DNA of 59,006 bases from positions 1-59,006 of the IMG/VR virus record IMGVR_UViG_3300032770_001058; one strand, given 5' to 3'. Both the position numbers and the translations under genes were made by a program. Under the pieces are notes generated by a model that was not told the DNA's origin, did no database searches, and worked only from the letters and a program-made list of their open reading frames with translations. The stretch is from a virus. Positions within the stretch are counted from its first letter, which is position 1. Every line of letters begins with the position of its first letter. Below, piece by piece: positions 39,906 to 46,330 of the stretch.

Positions 39906-41078
39906 ATGTTGGAACAACCGCTATCAGCCAGTCTCATCCTCACCAACGCCAAACACGATAAGGTCTTTCGCGCCTGGCTCATGCCGCAAGGCACGGGATG
40001 GGTGGTCAGAACCGAATGGGGCGCGCGCTCTGCCGGTAAACTCAGCTCGCAGGTGAAGCCCGACTCTCCGACGACCTATGAGGCCGCGAAGAAGATCTAC
40101 GACAAGAAAATCCGCGAGAAAACCGAGTTGCCGTGCTCCTGCGGCTGCGGCGACCGCTACCTGCAAACCCGCGTCGAAGCGGGCGAGCCGAAGCTGCAGC
40201 CGATCGATTGCACGGCGGCGCAGGCGGAGCAGGAACAGAAAGCCGAAGCTGTCGCTGGTCCGACAAGCTGGGCACCGCAACTGCTCGAACCCATCGAAGG
40301 AGAGCGCGGCAAGCTGCTGCTGGTCGGTGATGACCGCTACGGCGCGCAGGAGAAGTACGACGGTGTCTGTATTTCCCTATGGTGGGCGGAAGAGCAGCGC
40401 GCGCGCTGCTTCAACAAACTCGGCCAACTCCGCGACGTGCCCACCTACGTTGCCGACTCGCTGATCGCGCGCGCTCGTGAAGCCGAAGCGAAGTCATTTT
40501 GGGTTCACGGCGAGCTGCTTCCGAACGGCGGGCCGCTGGTCGTGCACGACCTGATGGAATGGAACGGCGACGATCAGCGCGGCGAAACCTATCGCGCACG
40601 CTTTGGGCTGGTCGCGACGTTCCTCGGCAACTGCCTGCATATCGCGATTCCGGAATTGATCACCGGAACGCATGCGAAGAGCGCGTTCGTCGCCGCACTC
40701 GCCGCGAAGCGGGCCGAAGGTGTCGTATTCAAGCGGCTCAATGCGCCGTACCTGCCCGGTCGTACGCAGCACTTCAAATTCAAATTCTGGCAGTCGGCCA
40801 CTTGCAAGGTCACTCCGAAGCGGAAGATCGACGGCAAGAATTCCCACGCCATCTCGGTGTTGCGCAAGGGGAAGCTGGTCGAAGTCGGCACCGTCACCGG
40901 CAAGAGCAGCGTACCGGCCCAGGTCGGCTCGCTGGTCGAAGTGAAATACCTTTATGTGGGTCATGGCGATCGCTTCGTGCAGCCCGAATTGCTGGGCCTG
41001 CGCGACGATCAGGCCCGGCCCGACGATTGGTCCACCCTCAAGCTGAAAGACACTCACCGGGAGGCGCGGTCATGCTAG
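39906..41078 (+). CDS. WGR domain - ATP-dependent DNA ligase fusion
   Basis: 390 residues. The first ~75 residues (ASLILTNAKHDKVFRAWLMPQGTGWVVRTEWGARSAGKLSSQ... TYEAAKKIYDKKIREKTELP) form a WGR domain, known to bind nucleic acid ends in PARPs and some ligases. A Cys-rich linker (CSCGCGDRY, about 77-84) follows. The ligase part has motif I QEKYDG (nucleophile Lys about 150), VHGELL (motif III region), EGVVFKRLNAPYLPGR (motif IV), and HFKFKFW (motif V). An OB-like C terminus follows (VGTVTGKSSVPAQVGSLVEVKYLYVG). It should seal nicks during phage DNA replication or repair. It overlaps the next small gene by 7 nt. Confidence 0.88.
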   Translation: MLEQPLSASLILTNAKHDKVFRAWLMPQGTGWVVRTEWGARSAGKLSSQVKPDSPTTYEAAKKIYDKKIREKTELPCSCGCGDRYLQTRVEAGEPKLQPIDCTAAQAEQEQKAEAVAGPTSWAPQLLEPIEGERGKLLLVGDDRYGAQEKYDGVCISLWWAEEQRARCFNKLGQLRDVPTYVADSLIARAREAEAKSFWVHGELLPNGGPLVVHDLMEWNGDDQRGETYRARFGLVATFLGNCLHIAIPELITGTHAKSAFVAALAAKRAEGVVFKRLNAPYLPGRTQHFKFKFWQSATCKVTPKRKIDGKNSHAISVLRKGKLVEVGTVTGKSSVPAQVGSLVEVKYLYVGHGDRFVQPELLGLRDDQARPDDWSTLKLKDTHREARSC

Positions 41079-41296
41079 TCCACGTCTTCCGCTTCCCCTC
41101 ACCCGAGCTTGACGAATGCGCGACGACCATAAGAGCAGCTATCCGCGCTCACTGGCGCCGGGAGATCACCTTCGCCGAATACCTGGCGGTGAGAGATGCT
41201 GCACATGCGAAGTGCGAGCATGTATTGCTCCGCATCTTTGCCGCCCTGGACCGCTCGGACGACCGGCCCGAGGTCTCCGAACGGCTGGCGGCATGA
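41072..41296 (+). CDS. Small early protein, unknown
   Basis: 74 residues (MLVHVFRFPSPELDECATTIRAAIRAHWRREITFAEYLAVRDAAHAKCEHVLLRIFAALDRSDDRPEVSERLAA), mostly helical. GGGAGG lies 7 nt before ATG 41072, and the gene overlaps the end of the ligase gene, implying coupling. Family not recognised. Confidence 0.65.
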   Translation: MLVHVFRFPSPELDECATTIRAAIRAHWRREITFAEYLAVRDAAHAKCEHVLLRIFAALDRSDDRPEVSERLAA

Positions 41297-41299
41297 CCT

Positions 41300-41357
41300 T
41301 CCCGCAACTGCCTGAGAGAACGGGACGAAACCGGCGACTCGTTCGCCGGTCGCAGTT
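41300..41357 (+). ncRNA. Hammerhead ribozyme-like element E, one core base missing
   Basis: TCCCG (41300-41304), stem I AACTGC (41306-41311), then CTGAGA (41312-41317) instead of CTGATGA, G, AA, CGGGA (41321-41325), C, GAAA (41327-41330), stem III ACCGGCGA/TCGCCGGT with a CTCGT loop, C17 at 41351, stem I 3' GCAGTT (41352-41357). Everything is kept except core position 7, which is deleted. It does not overlap a coding end. It is likely slow or dead and is a natural control for A-D. Predicted cut, if active, 41351/41352. Confidence 0.72.
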
Positions 41358-41359
41358 AA

Positions 41360-41379
41360 GCCGCAACCAGCGGCAGGAG
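41360..41379 (+). repeat. Shine-Dalgarno hairpin, copy 7
   Basis: GCCGC-AACCA-GCGGC-AGGAG, 6 nt before ATG 41386. Confidence 0.75.
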
Positions 41380-41385
41380 AACGCT

Positions 41386-41547
41386 ATGAGATGCCCGTTT
41401 TGCCACGGTGAGATCGACGAGCAATACAGCCTGCTCGATCAATGCCAGCGGTTAGAGCAGGAACGCTGGCAGCGCGAATTCGACGCCGGACTCCGGCGAT
41501 TGGTCGAAACCGTCGATAAAGTCATGGCCAAAGTCGGCCACGCATAG
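41386..41547 (+). CDS. Small protein with CPFCH zinc-finger-like start
   Basis: 53 residues: MRCPFCHGEIDEQYSLLDQCQRLEQERWQREFDAGLRRLVETVDKVMAKVGHA. One C-x-x-C pair and nearby H could bind zinc, perhaps as a dimer; the rest is one helix. Start fixed by the leader hairpin. Unknown function. Confidence 0.65.
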   Translation: MRCPFCHGEIDEQYSLLDQCQRLEQERWQREFDAGLRRLVETVDKVMAKVGHA

Positions 41548-41593
41548 GCGCTGTGCTGTATCTCGGCCAGCAATAACTTCCACCTTCAACAAA

Positions 41594-41614
41594 GCTGCTT
41601 ACTCGCAGCAGGAG
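41594..41614 (+). repeat. Shine-Dalgarno hairpin, copy 8 (stem changed)
   Basis: GCTGC-TTACTC-GCAGC-AGGAG, 7 nt before ATG 41622. The C-G pair of other copies is T-A here, so pairing is kept while sequence changes. No ribozyme precedes it. Confidence 0.7.
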
Positions 41615-41621
41615 AATTCAT

Positions 41622-43349
41622 ATGTCTACGACAACAGTTGCAGTCCTGCCTGTAAACCGAAAGAAAGCCGACGCGCTGGACGTTCAGATGCTGCCGATCG
41701 GCGTCCTCACCCTCTCCGAAACCAATCCGCGCTCCGGGATGGACGCAACCGAGCTCGACGAGCTGGCCAAATCTATTCTCGACCACGGAATCCTGCAGCC
41801 GCTGGTCGTGCGGCCACATCCAGGCGTCGTCGTGGTGGAGTCCAGCGTCCCGGGCCGCTGGTATGCCGCTTATGAGAACGGCACCGACCATCCCAATCTG
41901 ATCGGCACCGGCCACGAAAAGAAGGCAGAGGCTGAGGCCGAAGCGGCTGGCATTCGCCGCTGGGAGATCATCGCCGGCGCGCGGCGCTATAAGGCCGCGA
42001 AGCTGGCGAAGCTGCGCGAGGTTCCATGCCGCATCGTGCGCGTTAGCAATCAGGAAGCGCGCGACATTCAGATCATCGAAAACCTGCAGCGCACCGACAT
42101 TCACCCGCTGGATGAAGCCGAAGCTTTCGTGCAACTGCTCGGCTCAAGCGGCGACATCAAGGCTCTGGCGAAGCGCGTTGCCAAGCCTGAACTCTATGTG
42201 CGGCGCCGTCTCTCCCTGCACGAGTTGATCGAGCCTGCGAAGAAGGCGTTCCGGGAGCATCGCATCTTCCCGGGCCACGCCTATCAACTCAGCCGATTCC
42301 CGACGAACGCGCAGAAGGCAGTCTGGAAGCAGTTAGAGGGCAAAGACGTCACCCCCAATCAACTGCGCAAGGCCATCGCCGACAATTTCACCCTGAAACT
42401 GTCGGGCGCGCCATTCGATACCGGCGATGCGAAGCTGCTCGAAGCGGCGGGAAGCTGCACCGACTGCCCGAAGCGCACCGGCAACAATCCGCTGCTGTTC
42501 TCCGACATCAAGGCGGCCGACACCTGCACCGACCGCGACTGCTACAGCCGTAAGGTGGAAGCCCATCTCGTGCAGATCGCAACGAAGCTGGAAAAGGCCA
42601 GCGGGAAGCCGGTCCTGCGTCTGTCGGAGAAGTTCCAACCAACCATCAAGGGCGCGCTCTCCAGCGGCCAGTGGCATCGCTGCGACCGCGCGTCAGAATG
42701 TGCTCATGCGCAGCAAGGCATCATCGTGGAGACCGATTATTACGGCTCCGGCCCGAAGAAGCTGGGCCAGACGATCACCGTCTGTGCGACGAAGGAGTGC
42801 AAGTTTCACTTCGGCTCGCACACTGGGGAGTCGGCTGAGTCGATGCAGGAGCGGGAGCGCACGAAGCGCCGCGTGGTGAAGCAGAAGGTCGGGGTCAATA
42901 AGGCCGTCTTTACCGCCGTGCAGGAGAAGATGCCCGGAGTCCTGGGCGCCGAAGAGCTGCGCCTGATCGGGCGCGAACTGTTCCAGCGCGTTTACGGGCC
43001 TTATCGCAATCGCATCGCCCGCGACGTGTACCAGCTCGAACCCAAGATCGTGAAGAGCCACTACGTCACGACCGGCGGCACGACGAAGGATTACGCCGCT
43101 GCGCTGCTGGCGAAGCTGCCGGAGATGAACGCGAAGGAACTGACCCGCTTCTGCCTGATCTCGCTTACCGCGGGTAACGCCTACACTCCGCCGCTGTACA
43201 CCAATTCCAGCGCCGAGCCGGAGAATCCGCTCTACACCCTCGCCAAACTCTACAAGGTGGACGCTCGTTCCATCCGCGAGAAGATCGTCACCACTGATCG
43301 CGAGAAGGCGAAAGCAAAGAAGGCGACGAGAGCCGCGAAAGCCGCTTAA
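41622..43349 (+). CDS. ParB/RepB/Spo0J-like protein, long phage form
   Basis: 575 residues. The ParB N-terminal domain is clear: LPIGVLTLSETNPRSGMDATELDELAKSILDHGILQPLVVRPHPG, WEIIAGARRYKAAKLAKLREVPCRIVRVSNQEARDIQIIENLQRTDIHPLDEAEAF, then an HTH-like AKRVAKPELYVRRRLSLHELIEPAKKAF. The C-terminal 350 residues contain a Cys cluster (CTDCPKR... CTDRDCYSRK, about 283-308; more Cys near 349 and 389) that may bind metal, and a helical end. Such long ParB-like proteins are common in phage early regions and may act in DNA replication or as nucleases rather than in partition. Confidence 0.88.
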   Translation: MSTTTVAVLPVNRKKADALDVQMLPIGVLTLSETNPRSGMDATELDELAKSILDHGILQPLVVRPHPGVVVVESSVPGRWYAAYENGTDHPNLIGTGHEKKAEAEAEAAGIRRWEIIAGARRYKAAKLAKLREVPCRIVRVSNQEARDIQIIENLQRTDIHPLDEAEAFVQLLGSSGDIKALAKRVAKPELYVRRRLSLHELIEPAKKAFREHRIFPGHAYQLSRFPTNAQKAVWKQLEGKDVTPNQLRKAIADNFTLKLSGAPFDTGDAKLLEAAGSCTDCPKRTGNNPLLFSDIKAADTCTDRDCYSRKVEAHLVQIATKLEKASGKPVLRLSEKFQPTIKGALSSGQWHRCDRASECAHAQQGIIVETDYYGSGPKKLGQTITVCATKECKFHFGSHTGESAESMQERERTKRRVVKQKVGVNKAVFTAVQEKMPGVLGAEELRLIGRELFQRVYGPYRNRIARDVYQLEPKIVKSHYVTTGGTTKDYAAALLAKLPEMNAKELTRFCLISLTAGNAYTPPLYTNSSAEPENPLYTLAKLYKVDARSIREKIVTTDREKAKAKKATRAAKAA

Positions 43350-43477
43350 TCGCCGCGCGGGCCTGCCCCGCGCGCTCTGCTTCTCCTCTTCGAGCCCGAT
43401 GCCTCCGCAGTAGCGAGAGCCAGTGCCGCAATGAGAAGCAGGGCGCGGACGGCAGGACCGCCGTACGCAACTAACGG

Positions 43478-44032
43478 TTATTCGTTCGGGAACCTGAAAC
43501 GTCCCAATTGTTCAGACACAGAACTGAATGACTTTCCGCCACTGACTGTTTCCCGCGCTAACAACGCGGTCTTTTCACCGCAGTCAATCCAGACCCTCTG
43601 CCAAACCACATCAACGTCGGTGTTAGTGTGGGTGTCAGTCCGTACAGTACATTTCGCAAACCCCTCGTCGTTCAAGTGGGTGATTAGGCCGTAAAGAGCT
43701 TCAGCCGTGTCATCATTAGGGGTGGTCCATCGACGCTCCGCAAAGGTAAGCAATCCGCGCGTAAATTGCATGGTGGGCAAGTCTCGTCCTGCCTTAATAT
43801 CGTCCACGGTTCCCAACCACAACTCGTCATCATCCGGTTTCATTAGCTGCTGTCCGGCCAACTTCTCCGCGACCTGGGCCTTTGTCATTCCTAAACGTAA
43901 CTTCACTCCGCCTATTTCGATCGCGGTTCTGCTTAACTGCTGGGAGGGCTGCTTTTGTGCGTGTAGAAGCGGCGGACATATACAGCAGAGCACGATTGCG
44001 GTCGTCGAAATTGCGCGTTTCATGTTGTTCAC
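43478..44032 (-). CDS. Exported protein of unknown function (cargo)
   Basis: 184 residues. MNNMKRAISTTAIVLCCICPPLLHAQ is a signal peptide, likely cut after HA. The mature part (SRTAIEIGGVKLRLGMTKAQVAEKLAGQQLMKPDDDELWLGTV) resembles small envelope proteins with an SmpA/BamE-like start (G-M-T-x-x-Q-V), then LTFAERRW and two Cys. Opposite strand within the early region and lower GC, so acquired. Confidence 0.65.
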   Translation of the reverse strand: MNNMKRAISTTAIVLCCICPPLLHAQKQPSQQLSRTAIEIGGVKLRLGMTKAQVAEKLAGQQLMKPDDDELWLGTVDDIKAGRDLPTMQFTRGLLTFAERRWTTPNDDTAEALYGLITHLNDEGFAKCTVRTDTHTNTDVDVVWQRVWIDCGEKTALLARETVSGGKSFSSVSEQLGRFRFPNE

Positions 44033-44087
44033 CTTATTTTGACGGAAGCGGACACATGCTACACCTCGCTTTCGGCAATGAGAACAC

Positions 44088-44735
44088 CTATGTCTGCGGC
44101 TGGAGATCGTCTACCTGCCGCTCATAAACCGTGTCTAATCTCAAGGTGAGGGCGAAGATATGCACTGCGATGCTTAGCGCGTCGTTGGGCGCAAGCGGCT
44201 GGTGAAGCAACGGCACGACGAAGTTGATGTTTTGTCCCGCTGCTTGGAGCCGACCTAAGGCGGATTCGATCTGGTTAGCCAGTTCCACTTGAAAGGCCGC
44301 AGTAAAACGGCGTTTCCAGTCGGCCTCGTTCTTGTCCATCTCGATTTTCTTGGTCGGATTGGCTGTTCGCCCCGAAATTGGAATCGGCCCGTTCTTAGCT
44401 ACGAAATCAACGGTACACTCGCGTATCGTTGCGCACATCATTACTGCTTCCCGCTTTACCGTTCCATCCCGCCCAATCAACCGTTCTGCGTTCTGAAAGC
44501 GCCGATAAATAACGTCTGCCATTCGCCACCCCAAAAAGCCAACGAAAAGCGCAGTTCCCCACCACGGCGACAGAAGGTGCAAGTGGCTCATGAGCACCCT
44601 CTGTGCGCCGCTGACTAGCCCCAATACAGCCCAGGCTGCTCCGCTGAGGATGCCAACCAAGAAAATTGTGTCTCGGTAATCTTGGCGAGAATGTCTAAAT
44701 GCTTCGGTGAATACCGACCAGTAGAATCGCAGCAT
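44088..44735 (-). CDS. Two-helix membrane protein (cargo)
   Basis: 215 residues from MLRFYWSVFTEAFRHSRQDYRDTIFLVGILSGAAWAVLGLVSG. Two membrane helices (about 22-40 and 55-72), then a cytoplasmic part with CATIRECTVDFVAKNGPIP and a long C-terminal helix. ATG 44735 is chosen over 44864 because the extra part would overlap a phage leader hairpin on the other strand. Family not recognised; lies back to back with the exported protein and may be a pair with it. Confidence 0.6.
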   Translation of the reverse strand: MLRFYWSVFTEAFRHSRQDYRDTIFLVGILSGAAWAVLGLVSGAQRVLMSHLHLLSPWWGTALFVGFLGWRMADVIYRRFQNAERLIGRDGTVKREAVMMCATIRECTVDFVAKNGPIPISGRTANPTKKIEMDKNEADWKRRFTAAFQVELANQIESALGRLQAAGQNINFVVPLLHQPLAPNDALSIAVHIFALTLRLDTVYERQVDDLQPQT

Positions 44736-44840
44736 ATCTGGCGATTGTAATGCGCCAGTGGAAAACGAGAATGGCCCACACCCAGTAAGCCTCTTCAGTT
44801 TCTCGACTGAGGCGGCGGCACTATAATCGAGATTCCACAA

Positions 44841-44861
44841 AGCGGCAACCAGCCGCTGGAG
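44841..44861 (+). repeat. Shine-Dalgarno hairpin, copy 9, with a six-codon ORF
   Basis: AGCGGC-AACCA-GCCGCT followed by GGAG and, 10 nt later, ATG CCA GCC GCT AAA GCT TGA (44871-44891), a six-residue ORF (MPAAKA). It is either the leader of a deleted gene or a leader peptide. Stem bases differ from other copies but pairing is kept. Confidence 0.55.
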
Positions 44862-44889
44862 CATCCCTAATGCCAGCCGCTAAAGCTTG

Positions 44890-45000
44890 ATCTCCGTCCG
44901 TGCGACTCCGCGCGTGCGGAGCGTGAACGGGGGTGGTACCCTGCCAAGCCCGCTACGTCAAGGCGGGAAGCCGTAGGCCGCGTTCGCGCGGCCTGCGCAC
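44890..45000 (+). ncRNA. Structured RNA candidate upstream of the AAA ATPase
   Basis: Hairpins in sequence: CTCCGC-GCGT-GCGGAG (about 44909-44924), GGGT-GGT-ACCC (about 44932-44942), CCCGC...GCGGG (about 44949-44968), whose loop base run CTACG can pair with CGTAG about 25 nt on (a pseudoknot), and AGGCCGCG-TTCG-CGCGGCCT (about 44977-44996). The run GGGAAGCC followed by a strong UUCG hairpin recalls the 3' end of TnpB/OrfB-linked RNAs, but no tnpB is present. It could also be another processing element, as it takes the ribozyme's place. Class unknown. Confidence 0.4.
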
Positions 45001-45006
45001 TTTTAA

Positions 45007-45026
45007 GCGGTCACCAACCGCAGGAG
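45007..45026 (+). repeat. Shine-Dalgarno hairpin, copy 10 (stem changed)
   Basis: GCGGT-CACCA-ACCGC-AGGAG, 6 nt before ATG 45033. Stem differs from GCCGC/GCGGC but stays fully paired. Confidence 0.72.
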
Positions 45027-45032
45027 AACGAG

Positions 45033-45926
45033 ATGCGTCATCAGGAGATATTTGACTCCGACCCTCAGTCCGAGATGGACCTGGGCCAACCCAAACAGAA
45101 TGCCATCCAGTTTCCCGTCACTCTTGCCGAACGCTACCAGCCGCGCCACATCGCCGAATTCATCGGCTTAGAACATCCCAAGCGGCTGCTCACCAACCTG
45201 ATCGCCAAGCCTCGACCATGCCCTCTGCTCTTCATCGGCCCGCCTGGAGCTGGGAAGACCGCGATGGGCGTGACCTTCGCGGTCGAACTACCCGGCGCGC
45301 TGCACCATGTCAGCGCGCAAAAGTGCGATGTCGCGGCACTGGACGCGCTGGGCGAGAAATTCTCCTACATCCCGCCCAGGGGCCGATTCTGGATTTCGCT
45401 GATTGACGAAGCCGACCAAATGACCGAGAAGGCGCAACTGCAACTGCTATCCCGCTTGGATGGGACAGCCGCACTGCGGCCGGTATTCGGTGGCGGATTT
45501 GAACGCGGCGAGCCGTTGCCGATCATCTGGATTTTCACGGCTAACGGTCGAGGGTCAAAGCAGATAGAGCCGCCATACAGTTTCGCGTCCCGCTTCCTCT
45601 CGCGCTGTATGATCGTGCCCTTCGAACTCCCGACTCAGGCTGAACTCGCCGCGTATCTGCGCAAACTGTGGGAATTGGAAGGCGGTGGGCCGACGCCCGC
45701 CGACTATTTCGACTACATCGCCGACGACTGCGCTGTCCGCGATGCCCTGATGAAACTCGAAGTCGATCTGCTGGCCGGCCCGCGCGCGCGACCTGTGCCG
45801 GAGATCACCGACCAGCCTCAACCGAAACCGGTAACTTGTGACCGAGGAGCAAACCAATGGGACGACCCGGAAATTCGCAAACGCCGAATCGAAGGAATCC
45901 GCGCGGCTATGGCGAAAAGAAAGTAA
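45033..45926 (+). CDS. AAA+ ATPase (clamp-loader/RuvB-like) with WDDPEIR tail
   Basis: 297 residues. AERYQPRHIAEFIGLEHPKRLLTNLIAKPRPCPLLFIGPPGAGKTAMGVTFA: N-linker, then Walker A GPPGAGKT (about 69-76). LIDEADQM (Walker B, about 124-131), IFTANGRG (sensor 1), SRFLSRCMIVPFELP (arginine finger region). It resembles RFC/RuvB-type motors that load or remodel proteins on DNA. The last 25 residues (NQWDDPEIRKRRIEGIRAAMAKRK) repeat the motif of two upstream proteins, which suggests a shared partner. It overlaps the DUF523 gene by 70 nt. Confidence 0.88.
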   Translation: MRHQEIFDSDPQSEMDLGQPKQNAIQFPVTLAERYQPRHIAEFIGLEHPKRLLTNLIAKPRPCPLLFIGPPGAGKTAMGVTFAVELPGALHHVSAQKCDVAALDALGEKFSYIPPRGRFWISLIDEADQMTEKAQLQLLSRLDGTAALRPVFGGGFERGEPLPIIWIFTANGRGSKQIEPPYSFASRFLSRCMIVPFELPTQAELAAYLRKLWELEGGGPTPADYFDYIADDCAVRDALMKLEVDLLAGPRARPVPEITDQPQPKPVTCDRGANQWDDPEIRKRRIEGIRAAMAKRK

Positions 45927-46330
45927 TTCTCGTCGCCGCTTGCCGCATGGGCGAATGCTGCCGGTTTCACGGGCGTGTCGTCGAGTCCCCTGCGGTCGAG
46001 AGCGCCCTGCGAGTCTTACCGAATGTGCCAGTCTGCCCCGAAATGGCCGCTGGCCTGGGCTGCCCGCGCGCAGCCACGCACAAGCGCAAAGGCCGCCACT
46101 TCTGCGGCGACGTCGATGTCACCGAGCTGCTGCAGCGGACCTGCGCTAAGCTGGCCGCAAAGTACGCCGAGTCGGCCGCGTACTACATCGGCGTTCGAGG
46201 CTCACCGACTTGCGACCCGCAGCACGGCATCTTTACTGCTGCTCTGCGTCGGCTTGGGGTGCCGTCGCGCCTGAGCGTGCGGCCTGGTGATCGCGAAAGC
46301 GCTGCTCACCCGAATTTGCCATTCGGGTAA
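45857..46330 (+). CDS. DUF523 family protein (TudS-like)
   Basis: 157 residues. VAACRMGECCRFHGRVVESPAVESALRVLPNVPVCPEMAAGLGCPR, then GDVDVTELLQ and YYIGVRGSPTCDPQHGIFTAALRRLGV match DUF523: Cys near 29, CPEM (60-63), D-V-T, and S-P-T-C (116-119) in place of SPSCG. The family includes thiouracil desulfurases with an iron-sulfur cluster bound by three Cys. Here those would be C29, C60 and C119. GAGGAG lies 7 nt before ATG 45857, inside the end of the AAA gene. The 3' end overlaps the convergent PP-loop gene by 98 nt. A role in sulfur-modified nucleotides is possible. Confidence 0.8.
   Translation: MGRPGNSQTPNRRNPRGYGEKKVILVAACRMGECCRFHGRVVESPAVESALRVLPNVPVCPEMAAGLGCPRAATHKRKGRHFCGDVDVTELLQRTCAKLAAKYAESAAYYIGVRGSPTCDPQHGIFTAALRRLGVPSRLSVRPGDRESAAHPNLPFG

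Noticed and set aside
40499-41296. 265-codon frame overlapping the ligase gene
   Set aside because: Only the last 74 codons (from ATG 41072) look like a protein; the rest is a shadow of the ligase.
37237-41379. The repeated intergenic elements as a CRISPR array or integron attC sites
   Set aside because: Repeats are separated by whole genes, contain conserved hammerhead core bases in unpaired positions, and end in ribosome-binding sites.
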